Assembly: GCA_964445085.1 (NCBI GenBank)
Contig: CAYUJV010000001.1
Span: 9,695-73,694 of the forward strand
Length of the DNA: 64,000 bases
Source: Thiobacter sp964445085
GTDB taxonomy: Bacteria; Pseudomonadota; Gammaproteobacteria; Burkholderiales; Thiobacteraceae
Direction of reading: 5' to 3'
The translations under genes and the position numbers were made by a program. Positions 17,178 through 24,943 of this stretch are shown piece by piece. Position 1 is the first letter of the stretch, and each line of letters opens with the position of its first letter. Under the pieces are notes generated by a model. That model did not search any database. It saw only the letters and a program-made list of their open reading frames with translations, and was not told the origin of the DNA.

Positions 17178-18629
17178 TTACTTCCAGGGCGCCTTGGTCA
17201 GGCCCCATACCGGGTTGTTGATCGCCATGTCCATGTCGCGGGCGAAGATGGCGAAGCCGTCGTAGCCGTGGTACGGACCCGAGTAGTCCCAGGAGTGCAT
17301 CTGGCGGAAGGGCACGCCCATCTTCTGGAACACGTACTTTTCCTTGATGCCGGAGCCGACCAGGTCGGGCTGGATTTTCTCGACGAACTTCTCGAACTCG
17401 TAGCCGGTGACGTCGTCGTAGATCAGCGTGCCGTCTTTGACGTAGTGCGTCGTGCGCTGGTAGTCGTCGTTGTGGCCGAATTCGTAGCCGGTGCCGACGA
17501 TGTTCATGCCCAGGTCCTCGTAGGCGCCGATGACGTGGCGCGGGCGCAGACCGCCCACGAAGAGCATCACCGTCTTGCCCTCCAGGCGCGGCTTGTACTT
17601 GTCGATCACCGCCTGCATCATCGGCTGGTACTTGGCGATCACGCGCTCAGCGCCCTCCTTGATCTTGTCGTCGAAGTGGCTGGCGATCTCGCGCAGCGAT
17701 GCGGCGATCTTGGTGGGGCCGAAGAAGTTGTACTCGACCCAGGGGATGCCGTACTTCTCTTCCATGTGGCGGCTGATGTAGTTCATCGAGCGGTAGCAGT
17801 GCAGCACGTTGAGCTTGGCTTTCGGCGTGTTCTCCAGCTCGGCGATGGAGCCGTCGCCGGACCACTGCGCGATCACGCGCAGGCCCATTTCCTCGAGCAG
17901 GATGCGGGACGACCAGGCGTCGCCGCCGATGTTGTAGTCGCCGATGATGGCCACGTCGTAGGGCGTGCTCTCGAAGCTGGAGGCCTTGCCGTCCTGCTTG
18001 TCGAACACCCAGTCGCGGATGGTGTCGTTGGCGACGCGGTGGCCCAGCGACTGGGACACGCCGCGGCAGCCCTCGCAGCGCACCGGCACGATGGTCTTGC
18101 CGCCGAATTCCTTGGACTTTTTCTTCGAGACCGCTTCGATGTCGTCCCCGATGAGGCCGATGGGGCACTCGGACTGCACGGTGATGCCCTTGTTCAGCGG
18201 GAACAGGTCCTGGATCTCGTCCATGATCTTTTCCAGCTTCTTGTCGCCGCCGAAGACGATGTCCTTCTCCTGGAAGTCGGAGGTGAACTGCATGGTGACG
18301 AAGGTGTCCACGCCGGTGGTGCCGATGTAGTAGTTGCGGCGGGCCGCCCAGGAATACTGGCCGCAGCCCACCGGGCCATGGCTGATGTGGATCATGTCCT
18401 TGATCGGGCCCCACACCACGCCCTTGGAGCCGGCATAGGCACAGCCACGGATGGTCATCACGCCGGGAATGGACTTGACGTTGGATTTGACGCCGCAATC
18501 CGGCTTGCCTTCCTCGAAGGTGCCCAGGTGCTTGGCGCGGCGCTTGGCGGTTTTTTCCGGGTACACTTCCAGCACCTCCTTGATGAGGTCCTGGTTTCTC
18601 GCTTTGACTTGCTCGACTGTGAGGCTCAT
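17178..18629 (-). CDS. nifD: Nitrogenase MoFe protein alpha chain
   Basis: A 483-residue alpha subunit that holds FeMo-cofactor. Seen: P-cluster Cys in MTIRGCAYAG, GPVGCGQYSW and QSECPIGLIGDD; the cofactor Cys in LHCYRSMNYI; and the cofactor His in MHSWDYSGPYHGYDG. The ATG at 18629 follows AGGAGGGCGAA. All catalytic residues appear intact. Confidence 0.98.
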   Translation of the reverse strand: MSLTVEQVKARNQDLIKEVLEVYPEKTAKRRAKHLGTFEEGKPDCGVKSNVKSIPGVMTIRGCAYAGSKGVVWGPIKDMIHISHGPVGCGQYSWAARRNYYIGTTGVDTFVTMQFTSDFQEKDIVFGGDKKLEKIMDEIQDLFPLNKGITVQSECPIGLIGDDIEAVSKKKSKEFGGKTIVPVRCEGCRGVSQSLGHRVANDTIRDWVFDKQDGKASSFESTPYDVAIIGDYNIGGDAWSSRILLEEMGLRVIAQWSGDGSIAELENTPKAKLNVLHCYRSMNYISRHMEEKYGIPWVEYNFFGPTKIAASLREIASHFDDKIKEGAERVIAKYQPMMQAVIDKYKPRLEGKTVMLFVGGLRPRHVIGAYEDLGMNIVGTGYEFGHNDDYQRTTHYVKDGTLIYDDVTGYEFEKFVEKIQPDLVGSGIKEKYVFQKMGVPFRQMHSWDYSGPYHGYDGFAIFARDMDMAINNPVWGLTKAPWK

Positions 18630-18745
18630 TTCGCCCTCCTGGTTGGTGTGAACGTAAAACCGGTTTTCCGGTGGCCGGGAAAACTCTGCGAACGGCACCG
18701 CCCCCATGACGGGCGACCATGCCCTTGGCAGAGGTTTCCCTCTGG

Positions 18746-18773
18746 CCGTCGCCGCCGCGCACGGCGGCGACGG
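18746..18773 (-). terminator. Perfect 12-bp hairpin between nifH and nifD
   Basis: CCGTCGCCGCCG and CGGCGGCGACGG pair perfectly around a CGCA loop, eight bases after the nifH stop (18782). No T-run follows on the transcript. It could be a partial terminator or an mRNA 3'-end stabiliser that gives more nifH than nifDK product, as known for other nifHDK operons. Confidence 0.6.
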
Positions 18774-18781
18774 AACCTTGC

Positions 18782-19672
18782 TTACGCCGCGGTTGCCGCC
18801 AGCTCGGCAGCGGTCTTGCCGATGATGGACTCGTCCACCGCCTTCATGATGCCGTGGGCCATCAGCAGGTCTTCCAGCTCGTCCATGGTGATCGGGGTCG
18901 GGATGATGCCCTTGCCCGCGTTCGCATGGATCTTGGACGCCAGCTGACGGTACTCGTCGGCCTGCTTGGAGTCGGGTGCGTATTCCATCACCGTCATCCG
19001 GCGCAGCTCGGCGTGCTGCACCACGTTGTCACGCGGCACGAAGTGGATCAGCTGGGTGCCCAGCTTGCCGGCGAGCGCTTCGGCGAGCTCCAGTTCCTTG
19101 TCGGTCTGGCGCTCGTTGCAGATCAGGCCGCCCAGGCGCACGCCGCCGGAGTTGGCGTACTTCAGAATGCCCTTGGAGATGTTGTTGGCCGCATACATCG
19201 CCATCATCTCGCCGGACATCACGATGTAGATTTCCTGCGCCTTGTTCTCGCGGATGGGCATGGCGAAGCCGCCGCACACCACGTCGCCAAGCACGTCGTA
19301 GGAAACGTAGTCGATGCCGTCGTAGGCGCCTTCCTCTTCCAGGAAGTTGATGGAAGTGATCACGCCGCGGCCGGCACAGCCGACGCCGGGCTCGGGACCG
19401 CCGGACTCGACGCAGCGGATGTCCTTGTAGCCGATCTTCATCACGTCCTCGAGCTCGAGGTCCTCCACGCTGCCGGCTTCGGCGGCCAGGGAGAGGATGG
19501 TGTCCTGCGCTTTCGCGTGCAGGATCAGGCGGGTGGAGTCGGCTTTCGGATCGCAGCCGACGATGAGGATTTTCTGCCCCAGGTCAGCCAGCGCAGCCAG
19601 CGTGTTTTGCGAGGTGGTGGACTTGCCGATGCCACCCTTGCCGTAGAAAGCGATTTGTCTCAGACCAGACAT
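18782..19672 (-). CDS. nifH: Nitrogenase iron protein (dinitrogenase reductase)
   Basis: A 296-residue Fe protein. Seen: P-loop GKGGIGKST, cluster Cys at residues 99 and 133 (GVGCAGRG, DVVCGGF), and Arg102 in the CAGRG motif, which is the site ADP-ribosylated by DraT. The ATG follows AAGGAGATACAC. First gene of the nifHDK-fd-ENX operon, behind a sigma-54 promoter and a NifA site. The open frame upstream to 19945 is leader sequence. Confidence 0.98.
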   Translation of the reverse strand: MSGLRQIAFYGKGGIGKSTTSQNTLAALADLGQKILIVGCDPKADSTRLILHAKAQDTILSLAAEAGSVEDLELEDVMKIGYKDIRCVESGGPEPGVGCAGRGVITSINFLEEEGAYDGIDYVSYDVLGDVVCGGFAMPIRENKAQEIYIVMSGEMMAMYAANNISKGILKYANSGGVRLGGLICNERQTDKELELAEALAGKLGTQLIHFVPRDNVVQHAELRRMTVMEYAPDSKQADEYRQLASKIHANAGKGIIPTPITMDELEDLLMAHGIMKAVDESIIGKTAAELAATAA

Positions 19673-19813
19673 GTGTATCTCCTTAAGTAAAAATTCGTAA
19701 CCGATTCGCTTAGGCAGCAAGCACTCCGCCGATTCAGATGCTTCTGCGCACCGTCTGTTTTTCTTCTTCTCGGATACGGACCCGGCAAAACATTCACTGC
19801 ACGCCGGGTATTC

Positions 19814-19829
19814 AGCAACGACCGTGCCA
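19814..19829 (-). promoter_or_regulatory. Sigma-54 promoter of nifH operon
   Basis: On the minus strand this reads TGGCAC-GGTCG-TTGCT, a perfect -24/-12 element. It lies 142 bases upstream of the nifH start and 70 bases from the NifA site at 19899-19914. Confidence 0.92.
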
Positions 19830-19898
19830 CCCCGCAACCAGGGGATTAACGCACTGTTTTCATGCGGGTTTTCGCGCCGCTGGCGAGCCAAAAAGGCT

Positions 19899-19914
19899 TG
19901 TTGCAAACGCGACA
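19899..19914. promoter_or_regulatory. NifA enhancer site (UAS) for nifH
   Basis: TGT-TGCAAACGCG-ACA matches TGT-N10-ACA exactly and is correctly placed upstream of the nifH -24/-12 promoter. Confidence 0.87.
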
Positions 19915-19970
19915 AACACCGATGCGGCTGTCGTGAAGGGGACATGCAAAAAGGGAGAGGACGCAGCCGC

Positions 19971-20426
19971 TCAATGCAGCGACAGCGCGAGCGGCAAATC
20001 GGACAGACGGTATTGGCCGCTGCGAACGGCCTTGGCGAGCTGGTTCAGGGTCACGCGGCCGAGATAGGCCCGCAGCTCCGCTTTGACCGGCTTCCACTTC
20101 CGGTGCATGGGGCAGGCAGTATCGTCGCCGCAGACTTTGAGCCCAAGCAGACATTCCCGCTCGGCGCGCGGTCCCTCCACCAGGAGGACGATGTCGAGGA
20201 CGCTGGTCTGGTCCACTCCCTCGCGCAGGCTGAAGCCGCCATAGCGGCCGCGCGAGGAATCCAGCAGCTGCTGCCGGCACAAGCCCTGCAGAATCTTGGC
20301 CAGATAGGCGGGCGGCACGCCCAGGTTCTGGGCGAGCTCGCGGTTCAGCACCGCCCGGCGCCCGGGCTGGGTGGCCAGGTAGATCAGCGCCTGGATGGCG
20401 TATTGGCTGGTACGGGAGAAGATCAT
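19971..20426 (-). CDS. Rrf2-family regulator with three Cys (IscR/NsrR-like)
   Basis: A 151-residue Rrf2 winged-helix regulator. The N-terminal MIFSRTSQYAIQALIYLA and the recognition helix around VPPAYLAKILQ are clear. Cys at residues 92, 99 and 105 (ECLLGLKVCGDDTAC) are spaced almost like the [2Fe-2S] ligands of IscR, so it may sense Fe-S status, oxygen or NO. It lies between the nifH enhancer and the draT operon and points toward nifH. Target genes are unknown; nearby nif or dra promoters are obvious candidates. Confidence 0.85.
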   Translation of the reverse strand: MIFSRTSQYAIQALIYLATQPGRRAVLNRELAQNLGVPPAYLAKILQGLCRQQLLDSSRGRYGGFSLREGVDQTSVLDIVLLVEGPRAERECLLGLKVCGDDTACPMHRKWKPVKAELRAYLGRVTLNQLAKAVRSGQYRLSDLPLALSLH

Positions 20427-20537
20427 GTCGGCCCTTGCGTGTCGATTCCATCGAAGCAACGCCTGTGCCACGTCCCCGCACCTCGCTCCCCCTGACCTCG
20501 CGCCCCGGGGCTGCGGCCGCCAGGCCGCGGCCTGCCT

Positions 20538-20553
20538 TGTCGCAAACCATACA
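20538..20553. promoter_or_regulatory. NifA enhancer site 1 for the draT operon
   Basis: TGT-CGCAAACCAT-ACA fits TGT-N10-ACA exactly and lies 84 bases upstream of the -24 element. Confidence 0.85.
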
Positions 20554-20566
20554 CTCCGGCCCGGCT

Positions 20567-20582
20567 TGTCCGACATGCGACA
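20567..20582. promoter_or_regulatory. NifA enhancer site 2 for the draT operon
   Basis: TGT-CCGACATGCG-ACA, a second perfect match, offset by 29 bases from the first. That is close to three helical turns, so the pair would face the same side of the DNA. Confidence 0.85.
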
Positions 20583-20636
20583 GGCTTGGGTGGCGCGCCA
20601 CCGCGCCAGGCCGCATGCCGACGAGGCCTGTGCGAT

Positions 20637-20652
20637 CGGAACACTTCTTGCT
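20637..20652 (+). promoter_or_regulatory. Sigma-54 promoter of the receiver-draTG operon
   Basis: CGGAAC-ACTTC-TTGCT keeps the essential GG-N10-GC core of a -24/-12 promoter, with two deviations in the -24 box. It lies 38 bases before the ATG at 20690 and downstream of two NifA sites. Confidence 0.75.
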
Positions 20653-20689
20653 CCACCCGTTTCCGCACAAGACACTCGGGAGAACAGAC

Positions 20690-21112
20690 ATGCAAATCGG
20701 CGTCGAAACCGCCAAGGCGGTGGACAACAAGCGCCTGTTCGTCGTGGCCAACGACGAGATCACCCGCATGGCGCTGCAGTTCATGCTGCACGACGAGAAC
20801 GAGACCCACGACCTGCCCACGCTGGAGGCGGCCTTCGACAAGAGCATCGAGTGGAAGCCGGACCTGCTGCTGTTGGGCGTCGACATCGTGCAGGAGCGCG
20901 GCGTGGAAGTGCTCGCGCTCATCCGCTCGCGGCTGGCGGAAACGAAAATCCTGCTCGTGGGGGACACGCGCGACGATCCGCTGGTGGCCGCCTGCCAGCA
21001 GGCCGGGATCGACGGCCAGCTGTTCAAGCCGCTGACGGTGGAGGACGTGCGCAGAAAGGTGGACGGGCTGCTGGGGCGCAAGCGCGCCTCCATTCCGATT
21101 CACGCACTATGA
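20690..21112 (+). CDS. Receiver-like protein lacking the phospho-acceptor Asp
   Basis: A 140-residue stand-alone receiver fold. The acidic pocket (NDE, residues 21-23), the Thr of LLVGDT (residue 93) and the Lys of LFKPLT (residue 113) are present. The phospho-Asp position after DLLLL holds Gly63 (LLLLGVD). It should therefore not be phosphorylated in the usual way and may act as a binding module. It is the first gene of a NifA-controlled operon and overlaps the draT start by four bases (ATGA), so a role in switching DraT/DraG is the natural guess. Confidence 0.8.
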   Translation: MQIGVETAKAVDNKRLFVVANDEITRMALQFMLHDENETHDLPTLEAAFDKSIEWKPDLLLLGVDIVQERGVEVLALIRSRLAETKILLVGDTRDDPLVAACQQAGIDGQLFKPLTVEDVRRKVDGLLGRKRASIPIHAL

Positions 21113-21927
21113 CCGTCGCCGCGCTGCGGGGACACAGCGCCAACCTGGTGGGCGTTCCCACCGGCCTGCTGGCGAGCGTCGCGTTCAACGAAGATCCGCT
21201 CCCTCTGCACATCCACGGCGTGCGTGCCGGCCATGCGCGGCTGTTCGATCTCCTGGCGACGGCGACCACACCCGCGGAGGCGGGGAAACGGTTTCAGGAC
21301 TATATGGACGAGAGTTTCGACTTGCGCCCGAGGCAGACATCAGCCGGTGACGGCACCGTGCGCCGCTTCCGCGCCAGCTACCTGCGCCTGCTCAAGGGCT
21401 GGGGTTTCGACGCCAACAGCCGCGAAGGGGCCGTCATCAAAGGCTGGGCGGAGAGCCGCTTCGGCCTGTTTCCGACCTTCCACAAGACAACACTCACGCG
21501 CTTTGGCTCCCAGGCCTGGGCGCGCTACGTGGAGGAGAAAATGTCCAGCCGCTTCCACAACAACGACATCTTCGGCCAGCTGGACCTGCTGTACGAATTT
21601 TGCCAGTGGTCGCTCGGCCGCTGGTTCCAGCCGGGACGGCGCCATGTGCGCCTGTACCGCGGCGTCAACGACTTCAGCGAGGACAGCCTGCTGCGCGGGC
21701 AGCCGAAGCCGCGCAGCGGGCCGGCCCTGGTGCGGCTGAACAACGTCGTCTCCTTCACCGCCCACCGCAGCATTGCCTGCGAATTCGGCGACTACATCCT
21801 GGAGGCCCTCGTGCCCACCGTGAAGATCCTGTTCTTCAACGACCTGCTGCCGCGCCACGCGCTCAAGGGCGAAGCCGAATATCTGGCGATCGGCGGCGAG
21901 TACCGCGTCATGGTCAGCTATCTCTGA
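21109..21927 (+). CDS. draT: Dinitrogenase reductase ADP-ribosyltransferase
   Basis: A 272-residue DraT that moves ADP-ribose from NAD onto the Arg of NifH (CAGRG), turning nitrogenase off under ammonium or energy stress. Seen: HSANLVGVPTGLLASVAFN near the start, the RLYRGVNDF strand, and SFTAHRSIACEFGDYI, the NAD-binding region. The start overlaps the receiver-like gene, giving translational coupling. PII proteins that normally control it are not in this window. Confidence 0.95.
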   Translation: MTVAALRGHSANLVGVPTGLLASVAFNEDPLPLHIHGVRAGHARLFDLLATATTPAEAGKRFQDYMDESFDLRPRQTSAGDGTVRRFRASYLRLLKGWGFDANSREGAVIKGWAESRFGLFPTFHKTTLTRFGSQAWARYVEEKMSSRFHNNDIFGQLDLLYEFCQWSLGRWFQPGRRHVRLYRGVNDFSEDSLLRGQPKPRSGPALVRLNNVVSFTAHRSIACEFGDYILEALVPTVKILFFNDLLPRHALKGEAEYLAIGGEYRVMVSYL

Positions 21928-21936
21928 GAAGCGGCC

Positions 21937-22866
21937 GTGATCGGGGACGACGTGCAGGAACGCGCGCTGGGCGCCTATCTGGGCTTCGCCGTCGGCGACG
22001 CCCTGGGAGCAACGGTCGAATTCATGACAGCCGCCGAGATTCAACACAACTACGGCATGCACCGCGACATGATCGGTGGCGGCTGGCTCAAGCTCAGGCC
22101 GGGCGAGGTCACCGACGACACGCAGATGTCCCTGGCGCTGGGACAGGCCATCGTCGACAGCGGCGGCTGGAATGCGCGCGCCGCCGCCGATGCTTTCGCC
22201 GCGTGGCTCAAGTCCAAACCCATCGACGTGGGCAACACCTGCCGCCGCGGGATTCAGCGCTACATCATGGAGGGTACGCTGGCCGGCCCGCCCAACGAAG
22301 GCGACGCCGGCAACGGCGCCTGCATGCGCAACCTGCCGCTGGCGCTCGCGACGCTGACTGATGACGAAGCATTCGCGCGCGCGACCTTGGAGCAGTGCCA
22401 CCTCACCCACCACCATCCCTTGTCGGACGCCGCCACGCTGGCCTTCGGAAGAATGACGCGCACCCTGATCCGCGGCGGCGGCTTCAGGGACTGCCGGGCG
22501 GAGGCGAACCGCCTGATCGATGCGTTTCCGGTGTTCCGCTTCGACCCCTATCCCAGGCGCGCCTCGGGCTATATCGTCGATACGACCCAGACGGTGCTGC
22601 ACTATTTTTTCCGCACCGACAACTTCGAGGATTGCGTGACCGAGGTGGTGAACCGCGGCGAGGACGCGGACACCAACGGCGCGCTGGCCGGCATGCTGGC
22701 GGGCGCCGCCTATGGCGTATCGGACATTCCGGGCTACTGGCTGAAGAAGCTGGACAAGAAAGTCCGGGCGCGCATCGAGGAGCAGACCGAGGCGCTGCTG
22801 GGCATCGCCGCCACAATACCCAAGGGGCAAGAATCGAGTCGGAAGCCCCGGCAACCTGCGCCCTGA
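21937..22866 (+). CDS. draG: ADP-ribosyl-[dinitrogen reductase] glycohydrolase
   Basis: A 309-residue DraG that removes ADP-ribose from NifH. The di-metal site residues are visible in EVTDDTQMS, DVGNTCRRG, NGACMRNLPLAL and GEDADTNGALAGMLAGA. The start is a GTG nine bases after the draT stop. The last 25 residues are basic and Pro-rich, beyond the usual fold. Confidence 0.95.
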   Translation: MIGDDVQERALGAYLGFAVGDALGATVEFMTAAEIQHNYGMHRDMIGGGWLKLRPGEVTDDTQMSLALGQAIVDSGGWNARAAADAFAAWLKSKPIDVGNTCRRGIQRYIMEGTLAGPPNEGDAGNGACMRNLPLALATLTDDEAFARATLEQCHLTHHHPLSDAATLAFGRMTRTLIRGGGFRDCRAEANRLIDAFPVFRFDPYPRRASGYIVDTTQTVLHYFFRTDNFEDCVTEVVNRGEDADTNGALAGMLAGAAYGVSDIPGYWLKKLDKKVRARIEEQTEALLGIAATIPKGQESSRKPRQPAP

Positions 22867-22894
22867 ACCTTGTAATTTGAACTTTCGTGCCACC

Positions 22895-24943
22895 ATGGCC
22901 ACTTTGATTTTTTATGAAAAGCCCGGCTGCGCGAACAATGCACGGCAGAAGCGGCTGCTGCTCGATGCCGGGCACGAACTCATCGTCCGCGACCTGCTGA
23001 GCGAGCCGTGGACGGCGCAGCGCCTGCTGACATTCTTCGACGGCCTGCCAGTCGCCGAGTGGTTCAACCGCGCCGCGCCGCAGGTGAAATCCGGCGAGAT
23101 CGACCCGGCGCGCGTTGGGGCCGAGGCGGCGCTGAAACTGATGCTGAGCAATCCATTGCTGATCCGGCGTCCGCTGATCGAAGGGAACGGCTGGCGGCTT
23201 GCGGGCTTCGACGCCGAGTTCGTACGCAGGCACCTGGGCGTGGCACCGGACGATGCGCCGCGCGACCTCGAGTCCTGCCGCCGTCCACCTGGCGCGGCCC
23301 CCTGCCCCGCGCCCCAGGACAGCCGGCGCGCGGAGGTGGCGCTCGCCTACCACGAGCGCACCAAGCATCGCCCTGAGCGCTACGCCGCCGGTCCGGAGAC
23401 CCTGGACTGGACGGGCCAGCCGGACCCGTTCCGTACATTCAAGGGAAGTCCCACCCTCCGCCTGCCGCTGTGCGGCGGGCGCCTGGCCACCTCCTTCGCC
23501 GGCATCTATACGCCAGAGGAAGTCTGGTCGCCGGCGCTATCGCTGGATGCGCTGGGCGCGCTGCTGGAACTGTCGCTCGGCCTGTCGGCGTGGAAGGAAT
23601 ACGGCCCGGACCGCTGGGCGCTGCGCTGCAACCCCTCCAGCGGCAACCTGCACCCGACCGAGGCCTACGTGATCGCGCGTGGCATCGCGGGACTGGATGA
23701 CGGCCTCTATCACTACGCGAGCCGCAGCCACGCGCTGGAGCAACGCTGTCGCGCACCAGCGGATGGAGCGGCGAGCGAGCACGGGCTGTGGATCGGGCTC
23801 TCCTCGATCCACTGGCGCGAGGCGTGGAAATACGGCGAGCGTGCCTTTCGCTATTGCCAGCTCGACGTGGGCCATGCCCTGGCCGCGCTGCGCTACGCCG
23901 CCGGCGTGCTCGGCTGGCGGCTGCGCCTGGTGACGGCCTGCGAGCACTCGCATCTGGCGCGGCTGCTGGGCCTCGATCGGGTCGAGGATTTTCCCGGCGC
24001 GGAACGGGAGGACGCCGACCTGCTGGTGCAGGTGCTGCCACGAACCGAACCCAAACTGACTGCCGCGGCGCCTGAGCCCTGGCCGGACGCGCACTCGATG
24101 TGGATGGGCCAGGCGAATACCCTCGATCCCCATCCCATGTACAGCTGGCCGGTCATCGACGAAGTCGCGGCCGCCACGAAAAAAACCGGGCAGGCGACGG
24201 AAGCACCCGCGCGCAGCCAGTATCCGCCCGCGACCCCCGCCGCCGGGCTGCCCGCCGCCCAGGTCATCCTCGGCCGGCGCAGCGCGCAGCGTTTCGATCC
24301 GCAGTTCGTCCTGCCAGCCAAGGACTTTTTCCACCTGCTCGACAGCCTGCTTCACCGGCCGCACGCGCCGTGGGACGTATGGGACCATGGGCCCAGGGTT
24401 CATCCCGTTCTGTTCGTGCACCGCGTGGAGAGCATCGCGCCCGGGCTTTACATCCTGGTGCGTGCGCCGGACGCGGAGGTGCGGTTGCGCACGGCAATGA
24501 GCGATGAGTTCGAATGGGAACGCGTGCAAGGCTGCCCGGCACACCTTCCCCTGTTCCGCCTGCAGCCCGGCAAGTGGCACAAGGTCGCGCGCGCGGTGAG
24601 CTGCCAGCAGGCCATCGCCGCCGACAGCTGCTTCTCGCTGGGCATGCTGGCAGAGTTCGAACCCACCCTGCGGGAGGACGCCTGGCGCTACCGCCAGTTG
24701 CACTGGGAAGCAGGTCTGCTGGGGCACGTGCTGTATCTCGAAGCGGAAACGCTGGAGCTGCGCGGCACCGGCATCGGCTGCTTCCTCGACGATGCGTTCC
24801 ACGAACTGCTGGGGCTGAAGGACCGCAGCTTCCAGTCCCTCTACCACTTCACGGTGGGCCGCGCGCTCAGCGACACGCGCATCACCACCCTGCCGCCTTA
24901 CCCGGACCGCGAGGCGGTGCCCGACACGGAGCCCATGCCATGA
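22895..24943 (+). CDS. NifO-like ArsC domain fused to SagB-type nitroreductase
   Basis: A 682-residue fusion. Residues 1-115 match the ArsC/Spx-like nitrogenase-associated (NifO) family, with YEKPGCANNARQK and Cys12 in the position of the arsenate-reductase cysteine. After a Pro-rich linker, residues about 160-400 and 430-680 are two nitroreductase-like halves of the SagB/ThcOx type: SSGNLHPTEAY at 248-258, and a second entry motif ILGRRSAQRF near 445. SagB-type enzymes are FMN dehydrogenases. NifO is linked to molybdenum handling and is usually separate. It is read within the draTG operon and overlaps the next gene by four bases. Confidence 0.85.
   Translation: MATLIFYEKPGCANNARQKRLLLDAGHELIVRDLLSEPWTAQRLLTFFDGLPVAEWFNRAAPQVKSGEIDPARVGAEAALKLMLSNPLLIRRPLIEGNGWRLAGFDAEFVRRHLGVAPDDAPRDLESCRRPPGAAPCPAPQDSRRAEVALAYHERTKHRPERYAAGPETLDWTGQPDPFRTFKGSPTLRLPLCGGRLATSFAGIYTPEEVWSPALSLDALGALLELSLGLSAWKEYGPDRWALRCNPSSGNLHPTEAYVIARGIAGLDDGLYHYASRSHALEQRCRAPADGAASEHGLWIGLSSIHWREAWKYGERAFRYCQLDVGHALAALRYAAGVLGWRLRLVTACEHSHLARLLGLDRVEDFPGAEREDADLLVQVLPRTEPKLTAAAPEPWPDAHSMWMGQANTLDPHPMYSWPVIDEVAAATKKTGQATEAPARSQYPPATPAAGLPAAQVILGRRSAQRFDPQFVLPAKDFFHLLDSLLHRPHAPWDVWDHGPRVHPVLFVHRVESIAPGLYILVRAPDAEVRLRTAMSDEFEWERVQGCPAHLPLFRLQPGKWHKVARAVSCQQAIAADSCFSLGMLAEFEPTLREDAWRYRQLHWEAGLLGHVLYLEAETLELRGTGIGCFLDDAFHELLGLKDRSFQSLYHFTVGRALSDTRITTLPPYPDREAVPDTEPMP

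Noticed and set aside
19716..19731. Second possible -24/-12 element closer to nifH
   Set aside because: It keeps only the GG-N10-GC core, with a poor -24 box (CGGCGG). The element at 19814-19829 is perfect and better spaced from the NifA site.
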